Part shown: positions 1-11,727 of the stretch, one piece after another | Position numbering within the stretch: the first letter of the stretch is position 1 | Layout of the letters: the number at the start of each line of letters is the position of its first letter | Origin: Thelephora terrestris | Taxonomy: Eukaryota; Basidiomycota; Agaricomycetes; Thelephorales; Thelephoraceae | Direction of reading: 5' to 3' | DNA length: 64,000 nt | Assembly (NCBI GenBank): GCA_015956445.1 | Contig: WIUZ02000007.1 | Coordinates: 62,001 to 126,000, forward strand | Notes under the pieces: generated by a model | Databases searched by the model: none | What the model was told of the DNA's origin: nothing | The model's input: the letters and a program-made list of their open reading frames with translations, nothing else | Translations under genes and position numbers: made by a program

Positions 1-507
1 CGGTCTCTCGGACGTTAAGCGCAACTTTTTGAGGCTTTGGGGGAGCGAAACTTTGGGGGGAGGACCAGCATATCTTTCTTTCATCGGCTCCCCATAGACG
101 GTCAACTGACAGTCCTCCAGTGAGGGATGGGTTTTCAGAAGCGTCAGCAAATGAGTGACAGAGACCCGAAGGTCTTTGTGTTGCGGATCCCGGAAATCAC
201 AGTTCAAGTCAAGGCGCAAAGCTATTTCATGCGCCACGGTGAAAGGAGCAACATTGACGTTGCAGAGGAGGCGACTGGACCCTGGCCCCGAGAATCCAAA
301 GTCACACACGAAAGCCCCAATCGACTTTTCGTGATCGAGGATGAACTTGTAAGCTTTTTGCAACACGACGACGCATTGATCATATTTGGTCTCAAAGGCG
401 ACCCAGCGGACTGTTGTGCCAATAGGGGGGTGAAGCAGGCGAAGGGCCATCGGAAGTTTCCGAGTCCGTGACGGGAGCGGGACCAAAGTCGGTGTGCGAA
501 GGAAGGG
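1..507 (-). CDS. partial hypothetical protein, F-box/LRR-like, cut by the left window edge
   Basis: An open minus-strand frame of about 169 codons runs from a possible splice acceptor near 507 down to position 1 without a stop, so the 3' part lies outside the window. Visible stretches include a repeat-like segment (THLLTLLKTHPSLEDCQLTV) and, at the edge, SLKKLRLTSERP. These resemble the leucine-rich parts of the many Agaricomycete F-box proteins. No F-box is visible; it would lie in upstream exons. A second weak minus-strand open stretch at about 615-1136 could hold them, but I could not join the two. The LRR assignment rests on pattern only. The gene is divergent from the WD40 gene at 1356. 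Confidence 0.4.
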
Positions 508-1355
508 CTATCCTACGTATGAGCTTAGGTACAACCACAACGACGGGAGAGAATACTGACCTCTGTGCGGAGAAAGGGCAAATGCTAAGTACGTGTAAAA
601 TCCCAAAGCGTGTCTTATATCCTGACGAAAACAAGGGATGAGATGTTCGAGATGGAAAGGAAAGCTCCAGAGGCAACAAGCAGCCAAGGCAAAACAAAAG
701 TCATTGTGTTTCGACACGACGACATAACTGGAAACAAGCCGTTCAACTCAGACCACACGCTGATCACAAAACATGACTGACCACGGGATTGGACTAACAC
801 AGTCAACTCAGAACGCTGTGGTGTACTTCTCTTCCTGGCGGGCACACGCCACAAGCCGCGAACCCACCGCGGAAGATGGTTATTTGTGGGGGTTGGCGGA
901 ATGGCTGGTCCACTGCACCACTCGTCGAGAACATCGATCAGGACCTCGACGTGATACTTACTCGGATCGGGTTCCAGAGCTACCGTCGAAATCCCCTCGA
1001 AGAGTATGGTCAAAAAGACTGCAACGCCCAGCCGCTGAGCCAGATTGTCAAGTAGTGGCGTTGACCACGACGCGATGCCGGAATACTGGACTCGAGTCTT
1101 CAAGCGGACGGAACTGCAAATGTGACCTGCTTGCACCCTAGTGGGAGCTGAAACTTGAGAAACAAATCAATGAATGTTCACGTGAATCCCTTACAGTGGT
1201 GGCGGTGTTAAAGGGCTAGCCCTCCTTGAATAACGAGGAACCATGCGTCAGCGATCAAAGGTAAAGTTGTGGAAAAAAATCACTCACGCACTGCAGTTGT
1301 GGCGCTTCCACCTCGATCAGTCGTCACGTGTCGCTTTGCGGGCTTTTCCACAATC
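508..1355. other. intergenic or 5' exons of the left-edge gene; no firm gene
   Basis: The stretch lies between the left-edge minus-strand gene and the WDR83 start. The longest open frame is minus-strand 615-1136, whose start-proximal part (LLDNLAQRLGVAVFLTILFE) looks weakly protein-like. I could not connect it by splice sites to the frame below 507. Confidence 0.3.
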
Positions 1356-2619
1356 ATGGCACCCTCCCGAGGTCCACAACCCCTCGCAAGGACGCTACAC
1401 CAAACCCTGAAAGCCCATAAAGGCACCGTGAATGTTGCTACTTATGCAAAGGGTACGGCGAAGTACCTCTTGTCCGGAGGACAAGATCGAACCATTCGCC
1501 TTTGGAACCCCAACGTTGGAACGGTGATAAAGGCCTACTCTGGCCACGGCTACGATGTGTTGTCGATTACAGTGTAGGTCTAAAACTTTATCATCGTGAC
1601 CACAGCGGCGACTGACACGCGTCACTGACGGCTTGTCGCAGTTCTCACGATAACAGTAAGTTCGCGTCTTCGGGAGGAGACCGGGCAATCTTCCTGTGGG
1701 ACGTGACCACCGGGAACACGATCCGTCGTATCAGTGGTCACCTCGGCAAGATCAACGTGGTGGACTTCAGTCAAGAAGCCACAGTGCTAGCGAGCGGTGC
1801 GAAGAAAAAAATTTGAACCCTGAGGCGATGGAAACCAACGCCTTTCCTAGGGTCGTACGACGCCACAGTCAAACTTTGGGACCTGAGGTAGATCTTTCCC
1901 CTCCGCTTCCGTGACGATTTCTCAAGCCACCAAGAGCGCAGAGCCGTCAGGCCATTCAGTCTCTGGATGAGGCCAAGGACTCAATTCAGACCATCCATGT
2001 CGGTCCAACGTACATAATGACCGGTTCCGTCGACGGCCACGTCAGAACTTACGATCTCAGGAAGGGCGAGCTGCGGTCTGACTTCATCGGACGTAAGTCT
2101 TCGTTCCCACCGCTGCGCTTTGGCTCCGATCTTTGACTCAGCTGTGATCTTTTAGACCCGGTGACTGCGGTAGTACCGACGAATGACCACCAGTCATACC
2201 TGGCCACAACGCTGGACTCCCACGTTCGTTTGATGGACGGATCCACCGGGAAATTGTTGAATGACTTCCAAGGCCACGTAAACGCCTCTTATCGATGTCG
2301 GGCATGCTTCGGCTTCAATGAAGCTAGCGTCGTCTGCGGAGACGAGAACGGTGCAGTCTGGGCTTGGGACCTCCTTGACGTGAGTTCTCAAGGTCCTCTG
2401 CGATGAATAGTCTTATCCCTTCTTTGCAATCCACTAATTTACGTTTTGTTCTCCCGTTGGTCTCGACAATGAAACCAGGCTACCGTCTTGCAGCCGAACC
2501 CTCCCCCCAGGGTTCACGATAAGGTGATCACCTGGACCGAGCACCATCCCGCCGAAGGCGGAGAGATGATCACCGCGAGCGCGGATGGTACGATCAAGGT
2601 CTGGTCTCTCCCAAAATGA
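1356..2619 (+). CDS. WDR83: WD40 scaffold protein, WDR83/MORG1 type
   Basis: Six exons join into about 310 residues: 1356-1573, 1642-1796, 1851-1887, 1935-2092, 2156-2379 and 2479-2619. The product is a single WD40 propeller with GH/WD signatures such as LLSGGQDRTIRLW, FASSGGDRAIFLWD, SGSYDATVKLWDLR and ITASADGTIKVWSL. The segment SRQAIQSLDEAKDSI between blades is characteristic of MORG1/WDR83, a scaffold for MAP-kinase modules also linked to spliceosomes in animals. Length matches the family (about 315). The start is the first ATG in frame (MAPSRG); the open frame extends upstream without another ATG. Introns are 47-99 bases, all GT-AG; one exon is only 37 bases. The family call is firm; the role in this fungus is inferred. 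Confidence 0.9.
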
Positions 2620-3741
2620 CAAAATACCGTACACAGTATCCTTCCCACGTCCTTCCGTTCCCGACCTCCCAATCGGCCCCATTTCTACTCAATCAGATTC
2701 GAGATCGCGTCTCGGATCGAGGCTTGCGTACACACACGTACTCACAAGAGGGTATATACGTACATCCAGACAAGGATAAGTCGGATTAAAATTCCACCTC
2801 GCTGTATACAATATCGGGGGACGTTTCGCGAAGTTTCACCTGCTGACAAATGGCTGAAGGGATCCGCCTCCACAAACCCTGATCAACCGCGGATGAGTTT
2901 GGAAGGATCACCTGGCCACGCACAGTCTTCTTCCTTAGACGAGTTGCAAAAATGCGAGATCGGAAATGAGAAACTCCAAGATACACAACACAGAAGTACC
3001 CGAGCGTCCCAGGTTAAACCTAAGTCTATGCAAAAGAAAAAAACTCTCAGAATACTTCGGAGGAGGGCCGGATCTCCCGCGAACCAACTAACCCTCGAAC
3101 CAACCTCGAACACACCAGAAGCGTTCCGACAGCTCAACTGAAAGTGGCCAGCCCGGTAAAGCTGTGTTCGCGCGCGCGTACGCCACACCTAGCAGTAAGA
3201 ACTCCAGAACCTGGCCCGTTCCCAACTACACACGCGCAAGACACCCCACCGACCGAGTTGCGGCGCAGCAACTTTCAGCACTCACATGAGCGTCTTAGGC
3301 CACATCCCAATAATTGTCTTCCGAATACAGGCCCCAAATGGTCTTTCAGCTGATCATCGATTCTGCATCCATGCGGTACACCTTTGATTGTCGCCTGCAA
3401 AACAAAGATAGGGTATGTTACTAAGCTCCGATGCCAAATTCGACAAGACCCAGAGGCCAGAGAGAATCGCCGCCAAGGGCGCCAATCAGGCCAACTTCCG
3501 AAATTCCAGCGGGATAGATACATAGATACGGGATAATACGGTCCAGTGCCGCCCACTGGGCGACCCAGATAGTTAGAATGAATAAATGCGAATAGAATGA
3601 AATGGTGTTATAAAGTTAGATCTGAACCAACAATATCGATGCGAGAACCAAGAAATAGTTTACCGGCAGCATAGCAGAGCTTTCGGGAATAGGAATACGC
3701 CGTAGACTCGATCAAAAACGCGGTGTCGGGGTAGGGATGCG
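2620..3741. other. intergenic, no gene seen
   Basis: This lies between the WDR83 stop and the stop of the first array gene, so the flanking genes converge. Minus-strand frames at 2883-3188 and 3275-3556 show no family signature. A possible acceptor near 3413 is not supported by protein-like sequence on both sides. Confidence 0.4.
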
Positions 3742-4856
3742 TCACGCGTCTCGAACGATCATCGTGAATTGAGGCTGCCATGAGGACTTTGATACATGGT
3801 CGAGTCTGACTAGAACAAAGTCATTGAAATCGACAGGTCCACGCGGAACTGTCGCCTTGCCGGATTTGTCAAACGTGGCTTGTCTTTTCTGAAACGACGC
3901 CCGTTACTTCAAACTCGAGTCATGTTGTAGGCACGAGGAAACTTACATTCAGAAAGGCCACAAGCTTTTTTGCGACTTCGTGCGCGAGCTTCTGCCTCGG
4001 AATGGGGTGGGAAACCTTTCTAGAATCTCTCGTCTTCACCTGATGTGATGAAATGAATTTAACAAACGCGTTGAGACGGCGTGGAACTCACTTGGCAAGT
4101 CCAAGAGGCATAGCCCTCAAACTGGATGAAAAGCCGGTCAGCACGTGTCCCTCCACACACTTGCAGAACACGTTGAAATAGCGAACCTCAAATCTGAGTG
4201 AGATTGCTGTGCCATACGCTAACATCGGGTCTTCACGTCCCATAAGTGCCTTGAAGTTCTTGTCCAAGGCGTCCTTCGCCAAAAGCCCCGGGCCGGAGTA
4301 CGTGTCGAAGTAAATGGGTCGATCAGCCTTGAATTTTCGAGGGTCACGGTTACGACGGTTATTGGCGTAGGGTCTTTGAGCAACGAGGGGGATTAATGAT
4401 CGCCGCTACTCGAGACGTTGGTTAACAGCCACATCTCATAGAAAGGTGACACCGACGATATCGATTGCAGGAGTCATTGAACCGATCACTTCGCGGTGGT
4501 CATCGTAGTTTAAGTCAGACGGATATGGATTGACAACGCCGATGCTGTGATCGAGCAGGCCGTGGACAGCAAAGTTACATTGCGCTCCGAAGGCGTCGGG
4601 AATGAAACCTTAAGTTCCAGGTGATCAGAATAACGATAAAGGAGGATCACCCCAACGGAACTCACCCTGTGCAGGGGGCTGTGGGTAGATGAACCCCTCC
4701 CATGTGGAGGCAACGTTTAAAAACTTTCTCACGACCTTAGGAGTTAGAAGCATGACGCATGGTGGCTAGATAGCTTACAATCGGGGGCCAAGGTTGCAGA
4801 GGGCTTGAAGAGGCGCTTGCTAGCTCGTCCCATTGCCTCGTGTCAAGAACGTCCAT
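3742..4856 (-). CDS. array gene 1: RPY/WPGY/SWQP-domain protein, function unknown
   Basis: Seven exons on the minus strand (4779-4856, 4666-4723, 4457-4608, 4187-4405, 4092-4121, 3947-4039, 3742-3888) give about 258 residues. I know the family only as uncharacterised Agaricomycete proteins. Conserved C-terminal parts in order: QRPYANNRRNRD, a region ending LMGREDPMLAYGTAISLRFE, a 10-residue exon FEGYASWTCQ (WPGY in the sister copies), VKTRDSRK..PIPRQKLAHEVAKKLVAF, and DFVLVRLDHVSKSSWQPQF. The N-terminus starts MDVLDTRQWDEL and includes an aromatic/proline stretch, FIYPQPPAQ. No signal peptide or membrane segment is visible. The second exon could instead start at 4735. It is the shortest intact copy and lies last in transcription order. 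Family membership is clear; function is not inferable. Confidence 0.75.
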
Positions 4857-5621
4857 CGTACGGGCGGGAAGAAAGAGACTGAAGACAGCGGAGAGCCAAG
4901 GTCCCTCCCTATATACGGACGTTCCAACGATATCTGCATATCTTGCACGCAAACGCGTTGTTACAATGACACCGCTAAGACTGACAATCATCTTCATATT
5001 GATAATACGCCGCAACCCTCGAAAGCCCCGGGAGATAAAAAGCCCCAAGCGGAAGGGGAAAGCTGAAGGGAGAGAACTCCCACAAAGTGACCGTAAACGG
5101 CCGATTGAGCCGCTCGTTAGCTGTAATTGCCTCAGAAACAAATCGAGAGGAGGCAAAGTGGTACGAACTCTCGTTATTCGTGAGCCTTAGTCCTCCCCGT
5201 TGCAGCGTGGATCTGTCAGTGTTCTGATCACAGTTCATCTTGGGGTGTCATAGGGGTAGGCTCCTGATCCAGAACAATTGAAACCCCTGCCACCGGAATG
5301 ACGAATGAATGGGAGAGGCTACAAACCACGCTCAACACGCGTGTCTGTAGAATAGAGGACACAGGCTAGTACGTCAGATCCCATGAGGCCGCTGATAATC
5401 GGATATTGGGATTAGGAAGCCGCGGAAGAGGGGTGAGGGCTAGGTTCAGAGGTGGGGGACAACGATGAATCGTACGATCGGGTGTAACCGCGAGACGGCA
5501 GCGAGACACGCCCCTCTCGAAGAAGCTGCGCTCTATTACGATAAGGTGAGGAGTAGACAGATAGCTACGTTAACTGGTAGGAAATTTCAGGGAACAGCGT
5601 ACAGAAGGCCGGAATTTCAAA
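4857..5621. other. intergenic within the array, no gene seen
   Basis: Upstream region of array gene 1 and downstream region of array gene 2. Plus-strand frames at 4833-5190 are shadows or chance. It holds the presumed promoter of array gene 1. Confidence 0.4.
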
Positions 5622-6885
5622 CTATTCGAACACCCGAAACTCCGCCTGCCATGAACCTTTCGAAACGTGGACCATACGGAAAAGCACGAGGTCCTTGACT
5701 TCAATGAAACCGGGTCCGACTCTCCATCTCTCCGTTCCAGGCGTCATGACCTCGGTCATGTTATCCTAAGACATGCGCGTTCAGTCGAAAAACAAAGTCT
5801 AGAAGCAGTCATAGACTTACATGCATGAAATCTCGAACTTTCTTCGCGACCTCGAACGCTAACTTGCCTTTAGTTATCGGCTTTGGCTCTCTCCTCCAAT
5901 CTTTTGTCTTGATCTGTTTGGTCCACGACTTGTAGCCAGGCCACTTAGATCATAGATTCTGAATCAGCCGCACGTTTATGGCGCATTGAGGCGAAGCTTA
6001 CCTCGAGACGCAGGGAGATGGCCGGACCCGCATAACCTGCAAACATCGGGTCGTCTCTTCCGATAAGACTATCAAAAATCTCATTCATAGCATCAACCAA
6101 CGCGATTCCATCCCCTCCAGTGGTTTTTAGGAACGTAATATCGCCCTCCGGGATAAATTGATCAAAGTAATTCTGACGATGGTGTGGGATATATGGGCGC
6201 TGAGGCAGCATGACCTGCCCTTGGCCCCTATTATTGTTTGGATTCGGGATCTGGCTCATTGACATAGACCCGTACTGGAACGATCTCAATACATTACCCA
6301 ACTCCGACAACGTGGAAACTTACAGGGAGAAGTTGAAGAGCCGGATGATTGATCTGTTGGGGAGACCACGAAGCAGATCTGTGTATGTCCGCGCCATGGT
6401 GGTGGTGATGTCCCTGGGTCCATTGCTGAGTCGCAGGTTGAGGATAAATGTCGCGCGCCTGCTGGATCAAAGGTTGAACGACTTTCGCAGTAAGAGTAAC
6501 GCTTCTACTCACAGTTTGCCCAGAATGATAAGTGATGGGTATGGCACCTTGTTCATGTTGTTGATAACCAGAACCGTGCCCTTGCTGGTACTGATGAACC
6601 CCAGGATAGTGACCGGGATTGGAGGCCCCGGCGGGGTAGTAACTCATGGTCCCATCGATCGGGGCCGGGGAATGATAAGGTACATCGTAGGTACCATGCG
6701 CTATTCCTTGATTGACATTGGTAGTGTCAAGGGGCGCCTGGGATATGTCACAGGTGAGATAACAAACAGATATTTGGGCAGCACGTCAAACTCACGAGCT
6801 GCTCGGGAAACCTCTGTTGAGTCCCCGGAGACGGTCGTCGACGATGGCTCGAATAATCGTAGGATTCGTTGGAGTGAGAAGACAT
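5622..6885 (-). CDS. array gene 2: RPY/WPGY/SWQP-domain protein with low-complexity N-terminus
   Basis: Five exons (6796-6885, 6324-6737, 6002-6274, 5821-5943, 5622-5765) give about 347 residues. The N-terminal half is rich in Ser, Pro, Tyr, Gln and His, with a run of five His in the segment TQGHHHHHGADIH, and looks disordered. The C-terminal half carries the family domain: LPQRPYIPHH, SLIGRDDPMF, AISLRLE, WPGYKSWTKQIKTKDWRR, KLAFEVAKKVRDF, ERWRVGPGFIEVKDLVLF and HVSKGSWQAEF. The 123-base exon encoding WPGY through KVRDFMH equals the 30- and 93-base exons of copies 1 and 3 fused exactly, so one intron has been cleanly lost. The start is the ATG giving MSSHSNESYDYSSHR. Function unknown; no enzyme motif is visible. 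Confidence 0.78.
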
Positions 6886-7898
6886 GCCGGAGGGCTTGAG
6901 GACTCTTGAAATTTGGTGGAGAGCAGAGATTCACCTTCGGCGGGTACATATAGCCCCACGCAGGCGTGAATAGTAGGAAAAGTACAACTACAGGGCTGAG
7001 CAAGTGCAAAGCCAACAGATGTTTCTTGAAAACATGCGGGCAACAACGGGGCTACATGAAGTCGCCTCGGGGTGTTGGTGTGGATAAGAGGGTCCCGGCT
7101 GGGGCGTTCCCGTCATTCCAGGAGGGATCTGTATGCATTATTCACCTATTTGCTTCACCTGACGTCCGAGATGGGTCATCGCAAACATCCAGACTCGTAC
7201 AGGTTTTCGACTCATGGGCGCGGCGCGTTGAATGCTGTTCGGAGGGTGGCGATGCCTAGAACATCGGAAAGAAAAAAACGTTGGTGTGTGAAATTTTGCC
7301 ATCCAAGAGATCCTATGAGTTATACCTGGAGCTGTTTCACCAGATTGGATTTCCAGGTTGCCAGATGGTGGGGTTCGGTGCAGAGGGGAACCGCTGCAGC
7401 AGTTGCGTCACGTGCGTTATATGCCGAACACGATTCGGATTCGGATTCCGTTGACAACCAACGGCCTGCCCAACACCCGTGTCGGCGGTGAGGCATCCGA
7501 TGTCCTAGCTTTGAAGGTAACTGTATACGAGGACGTGCTTTGATAGTTAACGGCGATGAACGAGCCGGGCCCGAAGTCCACGGCCGGGGTCGGTAACCCA
7601 TCGCCCACACCAAAAAAATCGTTAATGTCCCGAGGCGAGTCACTTTGAATCATCCTGTGCATCATGGAGCGGAGGAACTTTGAAGCGTGTTTTGTACAGA
7701 ATATAAGTTACATGACCTACATCACACCGGCAGATTGGATTATGCGAATACATATGGGATAAGTACAAGATTAATTCCAGCCCCCAAGACTGTAACATAC
7801 GAAGAATAGCATTCACTGAGGCGAACTAGAGGACGCGTGATGATGGACATTAAAAATAGTGAACCGAGTGGCAGAAAGAAACCGAAGCAGGTGAAGAT
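6886..7898. other. intergenic within the array; one unassigned minus-strand ORF
   Basis: Between array genes 2 and 3. A minus-strand open frame at about 7417-7700 encodes AVDFGPGSFIAVNYQSTSSY, which looks protein-like and faintly recalls the FGPG block of the array domain. It has no RPY or WPGY part and no clear splice partners. It may be a remnant of a further copy or chance. Confidence 0.3.
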
Positions 7899-9181
7899 CT
7901 ATGCGTTGATGTAAAAGTGCGGTTGCCACGAGCCCTTCGAAACGTGGTCGAGAGCTACCAGGGTTATTTGGTCGATGGTGATACGGCCAGGGCCAAATCT
8001 CCACTTCTCGTTCTGAGGATCTATAGGTTCGCCCTCCATTTCCTGGTGAAGTGGGTGTCACCAGCTGCTCGTGAAGGAGAGTGCGAGGTGACAAACCTGA
8101 ATGAACAAGGCGAGTGACTTTGAAACGTCCGTTGCCAGCTTGGCTCGCGTGATTGGGCGACGCGTCTTTCGCCAATCATTCGTTTTGATCTATGGGGAGG
8201 TGAATCTTCTATTGAGTGTCAGGAAGACAAGCAAGTGACGTACCTGACGACTCCAAGACTTGTATCCGGGCCACTGTCAAACGCGTCAGCCGACACGACA
8301 AACGCGCGTCGAAGAAACAGCGGGACCCACCTCAAACCGAAGTGCGACAGATGAGCCAGACTCCTCGAACATCGGGTCGTCCCTCCCCACGAGATTATGA
8401 TACCTCTTGTTCATCGCATCCTTGACAGCGATCCCACGTTGGGTACTCCCTATGAGATCGAAGAGGATGGGCTGTTGAAGGGTGGCATCATCGACATACT
8501 GTCCCTTCGTCTTGGAGTGTGGAGGGGGGTATGGTCGGTGCGGCACGAGCTGCAATTGCGACCCCGACCGCCGGGATGTGCTGGACGGCACAGCCGACGT
8601 TGACGCTCTCCGAGGCGGGTCAGGAATTGGGGATGGGGTCGGGATCCCTGTGTAAGAAAGCCAGGGTTCGCTGAACCTCTGTTGTCTCACAAGATGAGGA
8701 TCCACCTGTACACGTTCGAGAGCGTTCAAGTCAAAAACAGAAAAAGAGGACAGATGAATGCTGTACGAACTCCGAAATCGATTATGCGTGACGGATTGCT
8801 CGGAAGCACCTCATAGTGGGGTGACATCGAAAGGTAATTGTTGTCCAGGGTTTGCGGGATCCTTGGATCATCGTACGGATACTGGCCCAGACCCGAATAC
8901 TGTGGTGGCGTAGGGGAAGTGCCGGGGTACAAAAGCATGGGCATCGTGTCCATGGGCATGGGGGAACCGTACAGTTGGTCCGAACGACCATGCCGCGGCG
9001 AACTTGCCATACCCTCAGACATCTGGAGATGTAACTTAAGCTTTCATTCGACGAGGATCGGATAATTGGAGGTTCCCACCTTTGGGTATGGGTCGAACGG
9101 AGGACCGCCATGCGCAAAGGAGTCGGAGTCAGCCAACCTGGACTGAGGGGGGTAATGAGCTGGGAATTGGTAGTTTTCCAT
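7899..9181 (-). CDS. array gene 3: RPY/WPGY/SWQP-domain protein
   Basis: Six exons (9080-9181, 8810-9022, 8331-8705, 8244-8273, 8097-8189, 7899-8042) give about 318 residues. The N-terminus begins MENYQFPAHYPPQSRLADSD and is Pro/Ser/Tyr/Met-rich. The domain follows: VPHRPYPPPH, GIAVKDAMNKRYHNLVGRDD, VALRFE, the 10-codon exon WPGYKSWSRQ, a 31-codon exon starting IKTNDWRKTRRPITRAKLA, and a 48-codon last exon with KWRFGPGRITIDQI and LDHVSKGSWQPHF. The 30/93/144-base exon pattern with phase-0 introns parallels copy 1 (30/93/147). The junction between exons 2 and 3 is ambiguous: a phase-2 pairing that skips about five codons is also possible. No known fold is recognised. Confidence 0.78.
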
Positions 9182-10208
9182 GGCCAAGTATGGAAGAGGC
9201 TTTCGAGCGATGCGGAAGCAAAGGACGCTGGGATTCGTCTCACGTCATTTATATGGAGGGAGCGAATGCAGAGTCATTCCTCCAAGAAGAGAGGCGCTCA
9301 CCAATCAGATTTGCGGAGCTCCCGCTTTGTTGATTTAATAAGGCTCGAAACTTAGTCAAAACACGAGAGGACTCTCATGCTATAGCGTCCATCATATCTG
9401 CGAAGAATACCCTGGGAAGTCCGCTGCGCCGGGGCGAGCGTGTACGGAGAGTTATGGAATCGAAGGCAACCGCGTGGATTCCCGGGATGGCTGAGAGATA
9501 CATTAATCTCGTTACCTGAAAGCGGTGCGTTCCTGCTCAGAAGCGGATTGGCAAGATTTTGTCAATCATCGAAGAGTTAAAGGTCTGGTGATGATCAGTT
9601 GTTAACTCTCGAAGGCGTTTCAGCCGGACGAGGGCAAGATGATGTCCGAACTGTCACCGTCGCCCTCCGCACCTTGTGGTCAAGGGCGCCATTGCTTTCT
9701 AGTTTTCCCACCGTGTTTCCCTCGCTTAGAAACGGCGGCGGTGCAGACATCATCCGCGCGTCATAGATGGCAACGGCGGGGATATGTTATCCAGGCACCC
9801 CCCAGGTTGGCGGTGGGAACGAAGATCTGCACTGATGAGAAGAAAACGGCAGCGGACGTGGTCTTCCGCAGCGCAAAAGCATCCTGGTGCGGAAATCGTC
9901 TCCGCATTTCATTGCCACAGATCTGACATACTGGCTAGTGAATAAACGACCCGGAACTGCGCGCGTAATTGCACGCAGTGATAGGGGGATCAATGGATGG
10001 ACTCTTCGAGACTAGTCATTCTTCTCACCGAGACATTCACACATAAATCGCTTCGCAGGCATTCGACCTCTCGCAAACAGGACAAATGGCCCCCCCACCA
10101 TATGGTCAAGACGTGAATTACAGCGGGTATAACCGAACAAGACAGGTGGGGTAAGTAAATGATCAAACTCGAAGAAACATCACAGTCGTCGCTCAAATCG
10201 AAACTAGC
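9182..10208. other. intergenic within the array, no gene seen
   Basis: Between the start of array gene 3 and the stop of array gene 4. Short open frames on both strands (for example 9639-9926 plus) carry no recognisable motif. It presumably holds the promoter of array gene 3. Confidence 0.4.
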
Positions 10209-11727
10209 CTAAATCACAAACGGGTTGGAGCTGGAGTTGATCTCGTGCTGGGAGAGGACACCAATACGAGGCTGCCATGATCCCCTCGAAACCTTGTCCA
10301 GCGCAACTAGGACCAAACGATTGGTGTCAATAAATCCAGCGCCGACTCTCCAATTCGAGGTCTCCTGATTATTTTGCCCGGTCTCTTGGACCTCCTTTTC
10401 ACGAGTCAGCGTGCGGTCAATCCTGGAGAACGACACGTAAATTACCCGTATAAATCGTTCTATGCATTTGGCCACCTCAGTAGCTAGCTTCTCCAACTTG
10501 ATCCTCTCCGGGCTCTTCTTCCAGTTGTTGAGCCTAATCTAGTAACGAGAAAAATTAACGGGAATCTAGCGTGGGGAAACATTCTCACTTTACGAAACCA
10601 AGAGGGGTATCCAGGCCACTGCAAGATTAACGGCTATCAAACAAACAAACCTCACAATCTGCGATGGAACGGACCTCGAGGCGCAACATCAGGACGCTGC
10701 ATTTGTCAACGAATACCTGATTATCCCTTCCCTCTAATCCCACGTACACCCTCCGGATGGCGTTTTGGAGGGAGATACCTAACCGCCCGTTTACTTTGAA
10801 AATGACTGATTCTTGTCCCTTGTGGTCGCCCTTCCTGGCGTATGGCCTCTGAGGGACAATAGTTATCCACCTCAGAGGGGAAGAGGAACCGCGGCCCCCT
10901 TGTCCGTTTTCAAGTGTTGGATGCTGTGTTATTGAATTCTGAGAAATGTCAAGCGTTCAGTACCGCCACGGGGTAACATCTCACATGTGCAACGTACGTA
11001 TCTGTCGTTGGCGATCAGCGGCGGGCGTTGGGATCCACTTGGCAATTGGATTGGGATTTGATCTGAGTAACTTTGCTCAATTGAAGCGACCTGGCCCACG
11101 TAATACGAGGAATAAGACGGTCCAATCAAAGGGCCATCATCTCGTGGGAAACTCGTCTCTTCGCCAGCGGCATTTGGATGTGAGAAAGGGATATCGCTCC
11201 GATTCCAAAATACCAACTCAGAGTTGGCCGGTGGTGATTCGGTAGGTACTGAGCCGCCCGCCGCCGGTGGGAAGTGGACTATGTTATCCAAGGGTGGCGC
11301 AGATACGACAAGGCGACGATAGGGGTCCTCTTGAACGGTCCCTGGTGCATGACTTAAGTACAGGCTCCTCGGATACAGATCCCACTGGTGATCGTGTTGC
11401 TGGACGTGGGCGGCGCCATGATGGGTGGGCGATGAATCGAAGACGTCTCGCGCAGGATCGCTTCTGCGAGGAGGAAGATGTTGCTCGCGGTCGGAAGTAC
11501 GTGATCCGTCTGTGGCGTGTGCAGCGAAGGCGTTATCCTGGATCTAGTGGGAGATGATCAATACAACACGAGGAAAAATATAGACCGTGGAAAAATCGAA
11601 CCCGTGTAAAAGAGGTTGGGCGGAATGATGCATGCCATCCGCAGTCATCACTAGAGTCTTCGCAGCCGCAGTGATCCGTGCCAAGATCGCTATCTGGGCC
11701 TCCCGGGAAACCGTTCGACACATCCAT
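10209..11727 (-). CDS. array gene 4: longest RPY/WPGY/SWQP-domain protein
   Basis: Five exons (11602-11727, 10998-11543, 10675-10938, 10589-10618, 10209-10538) give about 431 residues. The start is MDVSNGFPGGPDSDLG (array gene 1 also starts MDV). A 182-codon exon encodes a polar segment including GAAHVQQHDHQWDLYPRS and SYSSYYVGQ. The domain follows: VPQRPYARKGDHKG, GISLQNAIRRVYVGLEGRD, LMLRLE, the 10-codon exon WPGYPSWFRK, then one long exon with IRLNNWKKSP, KLATEVAKCIERF, NWRVGAGFIDTNRLVLVALD and KVSRGSWQPRI. The intron that separates the last two exons of copies 1-3 is absent: the frame reads straight through, adding residues, and the C-terminus is extended. GRDDPMF is degraded to GRDNQVF. 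Function unknown. Confidence 0.75.

Noticed and set aside
2883-3188. Minus-strand ORF containing WPGDPSKLIRG, reminiscent of the array WPGY block
   Set aside because: A single short match, without the adjoining exon structure or other blocks of the family.
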